NCBI GenBank assembly: GCA_019096195.1
Contig: JAGTXK010000229.1
Location: 1 to 64,000 of the forward strand
Source of the DNA: Boletus sp. NGJ
Lineage: Eukaryota > Basidiomycota > Agaricomycetes > Boletales > Boletaceae
DNA length: 64,000 nucleotides
Direction of reading: 5' to 3'
The first letter of the stretch is position 1. The number at the start of each line of letters is the position of its first letter. Below are positions 1 through 9,280 of the stretch, piece after piece. The notes below the pieces were generated by a model. The model made no database searches. It had not been told where the DNA came from and saw only the letters and a list, made by a program, of their open reading frames with translations. A program made the translations under genes and the position numbers.

Positions 1-273
1 CTAAAATGTGTCTTGTTGTTGTTGCTTATTTCACACACACATGCGCCATGCGCGCATGTGCGCGCTGTATAACTACACTCAACATATCCCTCGTTTTCAT
101 CTGTTCATCGTTTATGCCGCACTCGTCGTTATCAACACTCGATTGTTCATGTTTTATTGCGATGTTGTTGTGGACGCACACATGCGCCATTGGCGCATGT
201 GCGTGGTTTGCTATGTTGATGTTACCTGTACCCTATGGTAGCCCTTACCCAATTAGATTAGATCCCTTAAAAT
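1..273. repeat. subtelomeric repeat unit A, copy 1
   Basis: This stretch recurs in the same orientation at 1469-1741 (offset 1468) with only about four mismatches in 270 bases by eye. It is rich in self-complementary GCGCATGTGCGC motifs and short runs of GTT, and all reading frames look non-coding. It sits at the left edge of the window next to telomere-type repeats, which fits a recently duplicated subtelomeric unit. The copy may start to the left of the window. Confidence 0.9.
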
Positions 274-429
274 GACACGTGATTGCGGGGTCTGAAAGCG
301 GCTGCGTGGGAGAAATTCCTTAGTATGGCGGTCATAAGTCCTGAAAAGGAAATTTCATGAGCCAGTCTGCCCAGGACAATACAAAATCATGGTGAGGTGT
401 ACATAAGCCGGTTAGTATGTCCTAAGGTG

Positions 430-486
430 GTGTGGGTTTAGGGGTGTGCGCCCCTACTGATGAGACCAAAAGGTCGAAACCCATGA
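430..486 (+). ncRNA. hammerhead ribozyme, type III topology
   Basis: The conserved core is complete: CTGATGA at 457-463 and GAAA at 476-479. Stem I is a perfect closed hairpin, TAGGGG (439-444) with CCCCTA (451-456) and a 6-nt loop. Stem II is GACC (464-467) with GGTC (472-475) and an AAAA loop. Stem III is open and pairs about 431-437 (TGTGGGT) with 479-485 (ACCCATG), with two G-U wobbles. The cleavage triplet is GTT, so cleavage is predicted after base 438. All invariant core bases are present. The RNA would act in cis to process transcripts of the surrounding repeat. Confidence 0.88.
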
Positions 487-509
487 TCGGGCCTTTAGTG
501 TAGATAAAC

Positions 510-680
510 ACTAGGGTGGTAGCTAAGGCTATACACCGCCGGCGTTTGGTTAACGACCGGTAGACAATATCTCTAGTGTGACCCAAAAAGGTAATCCCTT
601 GCCGAGGCAACAGCGTTATCGCCTTACCGCCGGTAACGCCTCGCCTCGCCGCTTCGCGGCTCGGCTCGGCTCCCTAACCG
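510..680. repeat. repeat block C, copy 1 (second copy at about 1741-1905)
   Basis: The segment runs from the TAGGGTGG/TAGCTAAGGCTA motif through GACCGGTAGACAATATCTC and GTAATCCCTTGC to the GC-rich CGCCTCGCC hairpin region and a final CCCTAAC. It recurs in the same orientation at 1741-1905 with several differences. Both copies end at a CCCTAA unit, which suggests the block has repeatedly been joined to telomeric sequence. Confidence 0.8.
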
Positions 681-983
681 GTTAACTTAGGAACCTTAAC
701 GGTGGCACACCCCCGGCAAGGGGTGACGATAATATTACGTAAGTGATCTAGACCGATCCCGGAGATAGCCGAAGAAGCACCGGCCCGAAGTCCTCGTCGG
801 CCCGTCTCGGTTACTACGCCACCCGGTCTCGGCAATTTAATTACCGTCGACCGTGAGAGAACTCTCACGTAGAAGCGCAACCGGAAAGATCCGAGTGTTA
901 CCGGCAAGATCCGGTTTAATCTCCGTTGCGTCTATCTCCGCTTCTCACGTTATTATTAATGGTCCGTGCGCGATTCTTTCCCG

Positions 984-990
984 TATAAAT
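984..990 (+). promoter_or_regulatory. TATA box upstream of the second hammerhead
   Basis: TATAAAT lies about 40 bases before the first base of the 1026-1102 ribozyme. With usual TATA-to-start spacing, transcription would begin just 5' of the ribozyme, so self-cleavage would define a transcript end near the start. This is an inference from position only. Confidence 0.45.
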
Positions 991-1025
991 ACAGGTAAGA
1001 ATCAAGAAATTCTTTTCTACTATTC

Positions 1026-1102
1026 GCCAGAGGTCTGATGAGTCCCCGGACGAAATAGGTGGTGTTGGAAGCGGAGGCTCCAACGCCTATTACCTATCTG
1101 GC
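1026..1102 (+). ncRNA. hammerhead ribozyme, type I topology
   Basis: The core is CTGATGA at 1035-1041 and GAAA at 1052-1055. Stem II is GTC/GAC around a CCCG loop (1042-1051). Stem III is a closed hairpin: ATAGGT (1055-1060) with GCCTAT (1085-1090), and an inner GTTGGA/TCCAAC helix with a 9-nt loop. The base after stem III is T1091, giving the cleavable triplet ATT. Stem I is open: GCCAGAGGT (1026-1034) pairs with ACCT-AT-CTGGC (1092-1102), leaving a 2-nt bulge on the 3' strand. An alternative stem III using ATAGGT/ACCTAT also exists and would compete. Confidence 0.85.
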
Positions 1103-1155
1103 CCCCCATCCTACACATATCCCCCTCGCTGCTCGCTTCGCTCGCAGCTCGGCCC

Positions 1156-1182
1156 CCCTAACCCTAACCCTAAACCTAACCC
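1156..1182 (+). repeat. interstitial telomere-type repeat (CCCTAA, about 4.5 units)
   Basis: Three perfect CCCTAA units are followed by a slightly degenerate unit and a half unit. CCCTAA/TTAGGG is the usual fungal telomere repeat. The C-rich strand reads left to right, as it does at the left end of a chromosome. Two further CCCTAA units lie at 1900-1905 and 1911-1916. Confidence 0.9.
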
Positions 1183-1284
1183 TTCAGAGTGTAAATATAA
1201 GGTACTAAAATAATGTACACAGGACATGTATGTGAAAAGAGGAATGCAATGCATTCCAGGCGCAGATGACAACGACGCCATTGT

Positions 1285-1400
1285 CGAGTGTTGATAACGA
1301 CAACTGCGGCATAAACAATGAACAGATGAAAACGAGGAATATGTTGAGTGTAGTTATACCGCGCGCACATGCGCACATGTGCGCATGTGCGCGCTGTCTA
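1285..1400 (-). repeat. inverted partial copy of unit A
   Basis: Read on the minus strand, this stretch matches the central part of unit A, from the GCGCATGTGCGC palindromes through the segment around TCGTTTTCATCTGTTCAT up to the CAACACTCGA motif, and then diverges. Together with copy 2 it makes an inverted repeat with arms about 100-180 bases apart. It lies immediately to the right of the CCCTAA tract. Confidence 0.8.
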
Positions 1401-1468
1401 TAGTACGACACACCTATCAACTGAGCAGATGCTCTCATGGCGCATCGGCGTGTTTGTCGTATAAATGT

Positions 1469-1741
1469 GAAACATGTGTCTTGTTGTTGTTGCTTATTTC
1501 ACACGCACATGCGCCATGCGCGCATGTGCGCGCTGTATAACTACACTCAACATATTCCTCGTTTTCATCTGTTCATCGTTTATGCCGCAGTCGTCGTTAT
1601 CAACACTCGATTGTTCATGTTTTATTGCGATGTTGTTGTGGACGCGCACATGCGCCATTGGCGCATGTGCGTGGTTTGCTATGTTGATGTTACCTGTACC
1701 CTATGGTAGCCCTTACCCAATTAGATTAGATCCCTTAAAAT
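1469..1741. repeat. subtelomeric repeat unit A, copy 2
   Basis: Near-identical direct copy of bases 1-273. Here it is followed directly by a second copy of the block found at about 510-680, so the roughly 235 bases that carry the first hammerhead ribozyme are missing from this copy. The high identity points to a recent duplication or to ongoing exchange between subtelomeres. Confidence 0.9.
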
Positions 1742-1905
1742 AGGGTGCTAGCTAAGGCTAGACACTGCCGGCGAATTGGTACTCGACCGGTAGACAATAT
1801 CTCTAGTGTGACCCATAAGGTAATCCCTTGCGGAGGCACAGCGTTATCGCCTTACCGCTGGTAACGCCTCGCCTCGCCACTTCACAGCTCGGGTCGGCTC
1901 CCTAA
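1741..1905. repeat. repeat block C, copy 2
   Basis: Second copy of the block at about 510-680, fused directly to the end of unit A copy 2. It ends in CCCTAA at 1900-1905, with another CCCTAA at 1911-1916. Confidence 0.8.
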
Positions 1906-1916
1906 CTCAACCCTAA

Positions 1917-2150
1917 GGAGAACCTCTGGAAGAGCCAGAAGGAGAAGAGGTTGATGAAGAGGAAGAATGGGCCGGGATAATGGAAACTGGCGACGACAGT
2001 GACAATAATATCAGTGATGGTGACGAAAGTGAGTCGAGTGATGACGAGGAGCCTGATCGAGTGGTTGCAGATGGAAGGGGAGGAGCTGGACATGGACATT
2101 CTCGCTCGCAAGGGTTATGGTGCCCTATAGGTCACTATGATATGACATGA
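1917..2150 (+). CDS. open frame with very acidic tail, 5' end missing (fragment)
   Basis: An open frame of 77 codons starts immediately after the last CCCTAA unit and ends in TGA at 2148-2150. It has no ATG near its 5' end. The peptide is very rich in Glu, Asp and Ser for its first 50 residues, then Gly, His and Arg, ending in CPIGHYDMT. Acidic tails of this kind occur at the C-termini of several fungal transposases and helicases. I cannot name the family. The abrupt start at a telomere-type unit suggests a gene truncated by breakage or insertion. Confidence 0.35.
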   Translation, partial: GEPLEEPEGEEVDEEEEWAGIMETGDDSDNNISDGDESESSDDEEPDRVVADGRGGAGHGHSRSQGLWCPIGHYDMT

Positions 2151-2376
2151 TATTCTATGGTATGATGAAAGGCCGGGTCAGTAGCTCTGCTCTCGTTCGC
2201 ATCAACAATATCAGCACCACGTGGGAGCTGTAACGAGGCGCCAGAGTTTATCACACTTTTGCAATATTTGTGATGCAACAGCAAGCAAGTTGCAGCAGTT
2301 GACGCGACGTCCTTCCTCGTGGGAATTGACACTGACGCGTCGACTTCAGTTAGGGTACAGTTCAAATCATACCACC

Positions 2377-3897
2377 ATGTCGGAGGATGCGATCCTACCC
2401 ATCCCTAATCTGAGTCTTCCTCAGCATGTTTTCATCTTACTTTCTCCGTCGCTCAAACACCTCCACGACAACGCCCAGAATTCGTTGTTAGACGGGATCA
2501 AAACGGACAGTACGTCATTTCGTTCGCTGACAAGAAGCCGTTCCACTAGAGCCTCCGTTTGCGATCAGAAATGGCCCCATACTATCGACTTATCACGTCC
2601 TCGAATGCTCTCATTTCCGATCCTGCACTTCTTGACGAGATGGAGAAGGCGAACGAGGAAGAGCTCAAAAAGCTGGACGAACGGCTCGCCGAGGCTGAGA
2701 AGACGGAAGGAGAGTCAGAAATATCGGATGCGCTCAAAGCACGCGCGAATCACCTGACGCGAATAGGTGACAGGGTATGCCTGTGACTCCTACCCCACAC
2801 AGCTCAGTTGACCCCTTTAGCAGGAGCGTGCAATTGCAGCGCAGAAGCTGGCCCTTGAGAAAACCCCCGGGCTTGGATCAAGGATAGATATATCCCTCAC
2901 TCTCATCCGGATCGGCTTATTTTTTGGGGATAACGTTCTCATTACCGAGAACCTTGAAAAGGCGGAAAAGTTGGCCACCTCTCTGATGCATCACGTACCA
3001 CTTAATAGCACCCTGTAGATTCATTGAAGAGGGCGGTGACTGGGACAGACGAAATCGCCTCAAAGTTTACCGCGGACTGCACGCTGTCTCTATTCGTCAA
3101 TTCAAGACCGGCAGCGAGCTCTTGCTTGACGCGCTGTCCACGTTCACAGCTACAGAACTAATCTCCTATACCGACTTTGTCGCTCTCACGATCATAGTCA
3201 ACTCATTGACCCTCAAGCGACCAGATCTCAAGAAAAAGGTAACTGTCTTCCATCATGCTTCGTACCATAAGCTGGGAAGGCTGATTGTTGTTTCAGCTCA
3301 TCACCGCCCCAGATGTTATCTCCGTCTTGCCCGAACTCCCTGTCCTCGGTGACCTTGTAAACAACTTATACGACTGCCATTACGCCAAGTTTTTTGTCGC
3401 ACTAGGTACGCACTTTCTGTGCCCACAATAGTGCAATGACTGATCGATCCTCATTCACCTTTACCCGAATGGTTGTCCTCCACCCCTTGACCACGCCCAC
3501 AGCTACCCTCGAGCAGACTTACCTCCTGCCCTCGCGGTTATTATCTTCGCATACCCGTTACTACATCCGAGAGATGCGAATCCTCGCATACAGTCAGCTG
3601 TTGGAATCGTACCGTAGCGTCACGCTGGAGAGTCTCAGTGGGGCATTCGGAGTCAGCGTTGATTTCATTGACAGGCAAGTTGAAGTTCATTTCCGGAGAA
3701 TACGATGACTCAATGAGGGATTCAGCGAGCTGTCGCGGTTTATTGCCAATGGACGATTGCACTGCACGATTGACAAGGTACATGGAATTGTGGAAACGAC
3801 GCGACCGTCACTCAAGAACGCTCAATATGAGAAAGTAATAAAGCAGGGTGATATTCTCCTCAATTCCATACAGCGATTGAGCAAAGTGTTGCATTAA
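2377..3897 (+). CDS. rpn7: 26S proteasome regulatory lid subunit Rpn7 (PSMD6)
   Basis: Rpn7 is a PCI-domain scaffold subunit of the 19S lid that helps assemble the lid and positions Rpn11. Predicted exons are 2377-2509, 2569-2774, 2824-2969, 3019-3238, 3297-3405, 3503-3674 and 3726-3897. They join to an open frame of 385 residues, matching the usual family length of about 390. Family landmarks are present in order: MAPYY near residue 46, LLRIGLFF-like helices (here [11 protein letters not shown]), [15 protein letters not shown], the TPR-like middle, [20 protein letters not shown], and the winged-helix end [15 protein letters not shown]. The intron at 2970 uses a GTTGGC donor and the one at 3675 a GC-AG pair (GCAAGT). 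The start ATG at 2377 matches the family N-terminus. Confidence 0.95.
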
Positions 3898-4158
3898 TGA
3901 ATTACGTCGTTGTCGTTTCCTGCATGATGAATGTTTGTGGTCGTCTACCTTATTGGATTGACATCAAAGTGGATGGAAGTGGGAATTTGACTTGCTGATG
4001 GCCTCTTGCTGCCATGCATACTCGTAGTTTCAACGTCCAGAACCACCGCGGTGCTAGTCGGCTCCATCCTTTTTGATCGCTCACCACACTTATCACACAA
4101 TCAGCCGTTGCTGTAGCCTGTAGGGTTTAGCTGGATCCGGAGAAGCAAAAGTCAGAGC

Positions 4159-5442
4159 ATGGTAATCCACACAGATTCACAAGTCCTTCGACATCCCATT
4201 TATTGGTTCGATGACGGGTCAGTAATCGTGAGGGCATCTAACTACCAGATCGACGGCCGAGACAGTATCATGCTATTCAGGATCCACGAATGTTTGTTCC
4301 GCCGACATTCCAAGGTTGCTTTGGAGCGAGTGTTGGAGGACGGATGCGACGTTCCTACCCTAACCATTCCGCTTGCACTGGGCGTGCAAGTCCAGGATTT
4401 CACGTCATTGTTGGCGCATCTCTACCATGATACGTGAGCATCCACTTAATGGATCATCCGTTGTTCTTACCCGGAGGCCTCGTGTATCCAATACAGTCCG
4501 CTGTCACTGGAAGCACCCTTCCAACATGTCGCTGCCATCCTTCGCGTGTCTTCGCCGGAGCAGCTGGATCTCCCATCTGTACATAACCTGGCGAGATCTT
4601 ATCTCCTAGCCATGTTTCCCAGCGGACCGTCCCCTTTTGTTCATCCCGATCATCTCGAGGAGGCATTGAGTCTCGCGCTGTGGTACAAGATTACATCGGT
4701 GAGTGTTCAACCTACATGTCATCAAACAGGCGGACGCGCCGTCTGTGTCCGTGGCTCTCCGGGAATCGTTGTACGCGTACTCACTCGACGACTCACAGAT
4801 CCAGAAAGGCATTTATTACAGCCTTGTGACAACGACCGATTTTGAGCCCAGCTCGGCAGCCGCCTCAAACAAAAATGCAGTACCCTCAAAACCGATGGCC
4901 CTGACACCTACAGACATCGAGCGTTGCCGAAATCTCATGAACGGCATCGTGGAACACTTCACTCCCGTCTTATTTGAACCGGTGTGTCCAATCCTCTCAA
5001 TCGCCTTTTCGTGATCTGTGTTTGTCACCGCCTGGCTTCTTTGGTGGGAATGGAATCGATTATCAGTGGCGTTCATGCTCATCTTTCAGCGGCATAGGCT
5101 GTGTGCACAGAACGTGTATTTTTTTCTTCATCTCCCTTCACTATTTAAAGTTCCGCTAATCTGTTTATTTGTTTTTTTTTTTTCTAGCCTGTGACACCAC
5201 ACATGGCGTGTACCAACCTAATGGCAGACAAATGGTTTCCTTTGGTCATACAATCGGCAATAGCAGGGGATAGCGTGTACAAGCCCCTCGAGGCCCTCGA
5301 GCAACTCAAACAAACAGACTGGGCAGCGGAGGGATTGTGTGCTGCTTGTGTCAGAGAAAAAAGAGAAGAATGGACAAATGAACAGGAGGACATATGGAAG
5401 AAGATGGACGCTTGGCTAAAGCTGGACATGATATCAGAGTAG
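4159..5442 (+). CDS. BTB/POZ domain protein, fungal lineage-specific family
   Basis: The N-terminus reads HPIYWFDDGSVIVR and then LFRIHECLFRRHS, the start of the BTB fold shared by hundreds of Agaricomycete proteins that open with HP.(Y/F)W.DGS. The BTB core occupies about residues 1-130, followed by a helical region ending in DLPSVHNLARSYLL. Predicted exons are 4159-4433, 4497-4698, 4730-4981 and 5188-5442. The second intron would be only 31 nt. A 99-nt alternative using the acceptor near 4797 would also keep the frame. The C-terminal exon has a CxxC-like pair (LCAACVREKREEW) and a Trp-rich helix. Molecular role is unknown; BTB proteins usually dimerise or recruit cullin-3. Confidence 0.85.
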
Positions 5443-6594
5443 ATTGGGTGATCCCTGAGAAATGTTCGCCAGATGCATCTGCGAAATCGGCGTGGTTTGC
5501 GCAATTGCTCCCTACAGGTCAGGATGGCACTTGCAGGTGACAACATTAATTTGCAACTTGTCAACTGCTAGCTAGTAATTGTGTGTACGAGAGCTCCCGA
5601 GTTTTTAATGAACGGTAGGTCCTTGTATCCCTCCTTTTGAATTGCCGAGTCCCGACGCCGATTCAGACACGTTGGACAGGACTGCGAACAGCACGAAGCA
5701 GCAGTCTCTGAACCTCTTCACGCCGCAGCTGTGACAACATGTGCGTCCGAGGCCATTGTACATGAGTAACTCGAGGACCCACCACAGAATCCACCATTTC
5801 TGACGGTCTCGTTTTCTAATGCCCGTGACACCTCGGCCTCAGGGATAGGCTTCATAATCTCATGACACACCTTCGTTGTGGGCGCGAGCCGCTGCCTCAC
5901 ATGAGAACACCCCGAACAACATGTCATCCACTCCATCATGATATGTACCACACGTCACTCCTCAAAACCCATGTGCCGAAGTGGGAATACCCAGCTCAAG
6001 ACATACGTACGGGGCATCCCGTTGGCAATGCGAATAGTAATGCACTGGCAAGATACGGTTCCCCCGGTTGTCGCGTTCAAAACCATTTTCGGAAATTTCT
6101 TGCCATGACAAGGAAAGTGATCTCATACACAGTGTGTGCGCGTCACATTCAAGGTCGTGTCGTTCATTAAACGATCGAGCGTTGGTAACGCGAGACCCGG
6201 GTGTCTAATATGACGGAAAAGGTATTCCATGCCTTCTTCCGTTTCTTTGGTCACATTGGTCTTCAACCAGTTCATTACGGTGTTGATTCTATTAGTGGGT
6301 GTCTTCTGGATTTCTATCAGATGCGTTTGATAGTTCTTCCGGAATAGACAAGATGGACGCCTACAGATGGTGACGAAGGATCTGTCTCACGTTCGTCTGG
6401 GGTGGGCCCTCGGATACATTACTCACAACCCCACGCCAGCTGCGGTAGCCGAAAGAGATGCACTTGGGTCGTCAGAATAGGGTATAAAGGTGATGTATCT
6501 CAGCAGAGATTCAATTCGTGCTTTCTGATTTTGTACCTCACTGTCTAACATAACACGCACAAAAACCTCGAAATAAATCGTTACGCTCAGGAAG
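5443..6594. other. 1.15 kb without a convincing gene
   Basis: The minus strand shows short open stretches (about 6325-6175 and 5951-5718) with peptide-like composition broken by stops. I could not join these with plausible introns or match them to a family. They may be remnants of a gene. No RNA gene, tandem repeat or transposon end was seen. The right end should hold the promoter of the ABC transporter gene. Confidence 0.4.
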
Positions 6595-9280
6595 ATGGAC
6601 GTCCCAGCAGGAACGGCCTCGCGTAGCCGATTTCGGCGTCGTAGGTACAGCGTGTACGACCTGACGTACGAAGACACTATTTCGCCTACACTTACATTGC
6701 GCATATACTCACTGTTGGATTGGTTTCGAGCGATCTACAAGATGACACCCTACGTGAGGAGACACTTTTGGGACACGATCAAGCTCGCGCCGGCAGAATT
6801 CATTGCGTATATCGTGACCACCATTTGGGAAGGCGTTTATTCTGCAATCAATCTTTACTGGCTAAGTACCTTGTTCGAGAGGGTATGTCGTCCTTGTCAT
6901 CCACACAAGTAGAGCTTCCCTCATTCCCATCAGCTCGGGGATAGTTACATAAATGGAACGCTGTCCCCAGAGGTGTACCGGTCTCTTGCTACTTCCTGGG
7001 CTGCTTGCGCTCTGATCAACGTCGCCGCTCGACGCATACAGTGAGTGTTTCCAAAGGAGTATATGCGTGATCGTTGACTCTATGCTCAGCGCTCGGTCGC
7101 TGGAAGTTATAACCCAGCGGTTTAGAGCACACTTTATACCTCAGTTCATATGCGGTAGATCAATTCATTCCATTATCGTACCTTTATTGAGTTTCTCGCT
7201 TTTAGCAAGTCTGAGGTTGGATCTACTCTCGATACAGGGTACGCCTTGTGCTCGCCGTATTCCAGAAAACTAACTTACGACCAGACTTGCACTCCATCTT
7301 TCCTCTCCCGGGACGGTTCGGGTCCGTGTTTCCGGGCGGCACTTTTCTGATGCAACTATGTTGGTCCGTAAAATGCACCCTTGATTTGACTTCTCAGGTA
7401 TTCGTGTTGCTACACGCCATCTCTTGCAAACGGACTCCGGAACGGCAAGTGTTATTGTGTTCCTGCGTCGCGCGTGGACTGGTTTGGTGGTTGGCTCCGT
7501 TAGATGGTATTGGCTGTTCAGGTTTGTTGATTATGACTGTATTTTGTTGTTCATTCACAGTGTCGGAACAGCGTACATCTACTGGCCAAACAATCTGCAT
7601 TTCCAGAAAATGAAATCCCTTTTTGGCCTGGCTTTTTCGATTGGATACAGAGCCGACATTATGCTAGACGGGATAGCAAGCTCCATCGAAACCGGTGCGT
7701 GCGACCCCTATCTAGTTTTCTTCGATGCTTAATTCCTCCCACAGAATATAAGAAATCTGCAGAGCGACTTGGGGATATCGAGGTCTTGGAACCTACTCCC
7801 TGGTGTACCGAACTCCTACGAAATTGGTACTGGGATTTTCTGACGCGCATCACCTTGGATCTCCCGATGGTAAGACATTTTCAGTTCCTTTTCTTTGGCT
7901 TCTTAACGGGCTTCTTCAGGTTATCTATGTGTTGATACCCGCGACCTATCTGTCTCCGTTGTCCATCGCTACGATGGCGCTTCTGCAGGAAGCCACCAAA
8001 TCCGTTTCGTCGAGCATAGGAAAATATACTCGAGACGCTACGCCGTCCTTGCTGGAGATCTGCCGGCAGGCCAAGCGGTTCTATAATGCTGTCGACTACC
8101 AGAGCGCGATGCCACAGGGTACAGAACCCTTCCCTCGTCCAATCGACAGGTCCTATGACGCAGGCATGAAAATCTCCTTTAGGTAATGTCATCCTCTCCA
8201 TGGGCGTCGTGTATGTAACGCTCATGTTCGCATGCTGGTACGTCAAGACACGTTTCATTACGATATCCGAAAAGGGATCGAGATGCGCTCCACACTGTTT
8301 CCTTCGACATCCGGCCCGGCGAGCTCGTCCTCGTGGTGGGCACTAACGGCAGTGGAAAATCGTCCATGGTTAAGCTGTTGGCACGACTATTCGATCCGAC
8401 TGCGGGCGATATCCTCATCGACGACTTGCCTCTCGTCCGTTATGACATGGACCAGCTCCGCGCCGCCATGGTATTCCAGTCACAGTCTCCAGTCGTCTAC
8501 CCCGTCACCGTGAGGGAAAACATCGCGTTTAGTCTCCCGCACAAATCTAACGTCGAGCGGGAGCACGTCGAGGAGGCGGCACGAATGGGCAATTGTTCTG
8601 AGTGGATATCGAAGCTCAGCGATGGTTATGACACGTGGCTTCAGCCCTCGTTCGACATCAACCATGAATGGATCGACGACATGTATGGATACCCGTCCGA
8701 GGCACTGAGAGAAGAGCTGACTCGACACAAGGGCCGTCTGGTGTCGATATCAGGTGCGCCACCGGAATGTTATCTAAATGGGAAACAGCACGTGTTGAAG
8801 CCATACCCACAGGTGGTGAGAAGCAACGCCTCGCCACGTAAGTGCCGTCCCGCCCCATCCACACACATACCATTTACCTACAATGTAAAACGCAGCGCAC
8901 GCACGTTCATGCGCGTAAACAATCGCACAACACGACTCGTCGTCGTTGACGAAGCGATGTCCGCGTTGGATCCCGTCGCCGAGCGCGACATCCTGAGCGA
9001 GTTCCACAAAGTGCGCACGGGAAAGACAATCGTCTGTGTCACGCATCGGTTTTATCACCTCGCCCATGAAGCCGACCGTATCTTGTACGTCACCCCTACG
9101 TTTTTCTGGGCGCACGATCGGCTGGGAACGTGTTTACTGACCCACCCTCTCGATAGATGTATGAAGGACGGGCGCGTCGTCGAAAACGGCACCCATGCTG
9201 AACTCCTCGGTGTCAATGGAGACTATGCCGCTTTGTACCACGCCCAGGCCGAGTGGACCACTGACCGCCCACCTCTCTGA
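6595..9280 (+). CDS. ABC half-transporter, basidiomycete-type (one membrane domain, one nucleotide-binding domain)
   Basis: The C-terminal half is a complete ATP-binding cassette: Walker A GTNGSGKSS (from about 8337), Q-loop MVFQSQSP, signature SGGEKQRLA created by splicing 8754-8812, Walker B RLVVVDEAMSALDP, and H-loop CVTHR. The N-terminal part has poorly conserved hydrophobic segments typical of the membrane domain. Exons start with 6595-6882 and 6934-7040. The NBD entry joins 8182 to 8248, giving ISFRHVSLRYP before DALHTVSFDIRPGE. Later introns lie at 8838-8895 and 9085-9156. Junctions between about 7090 and 7560 are uncertain, including a 39-nt intron at 7522-7560. The substrate is unknown. 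The gene appears intact and probably acts as a homodimer in a membrane. Confidence 0.88.

Larger units (their letters stand above)
274..1182 (+). mobile_element. candidate terminal repeat of a telomere-associated Penelope-like element (Coprina type)
   Basis: The stretch holds a type III-shaped hammerhead (430-486), a GC-rich hairpin region, a TATA box (984-990), a type I hammerhead (1026-1102) and, 54 bases further on, a CCCTAA tract. Endonuclease-deficient Penelope-like elements of basidiomycetes (Coprina) are known to sit at telomeric repeats and to carry hammerhead ribozymes in their terminal repeats. I infer that this is such a terminal region. No reverse transcriptase is visible in the window, so the assignment rests only on the ribozymes and telomere repeats. 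A retrozyme-like non-autonomous element is an alternative. Confidence 0.55.
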
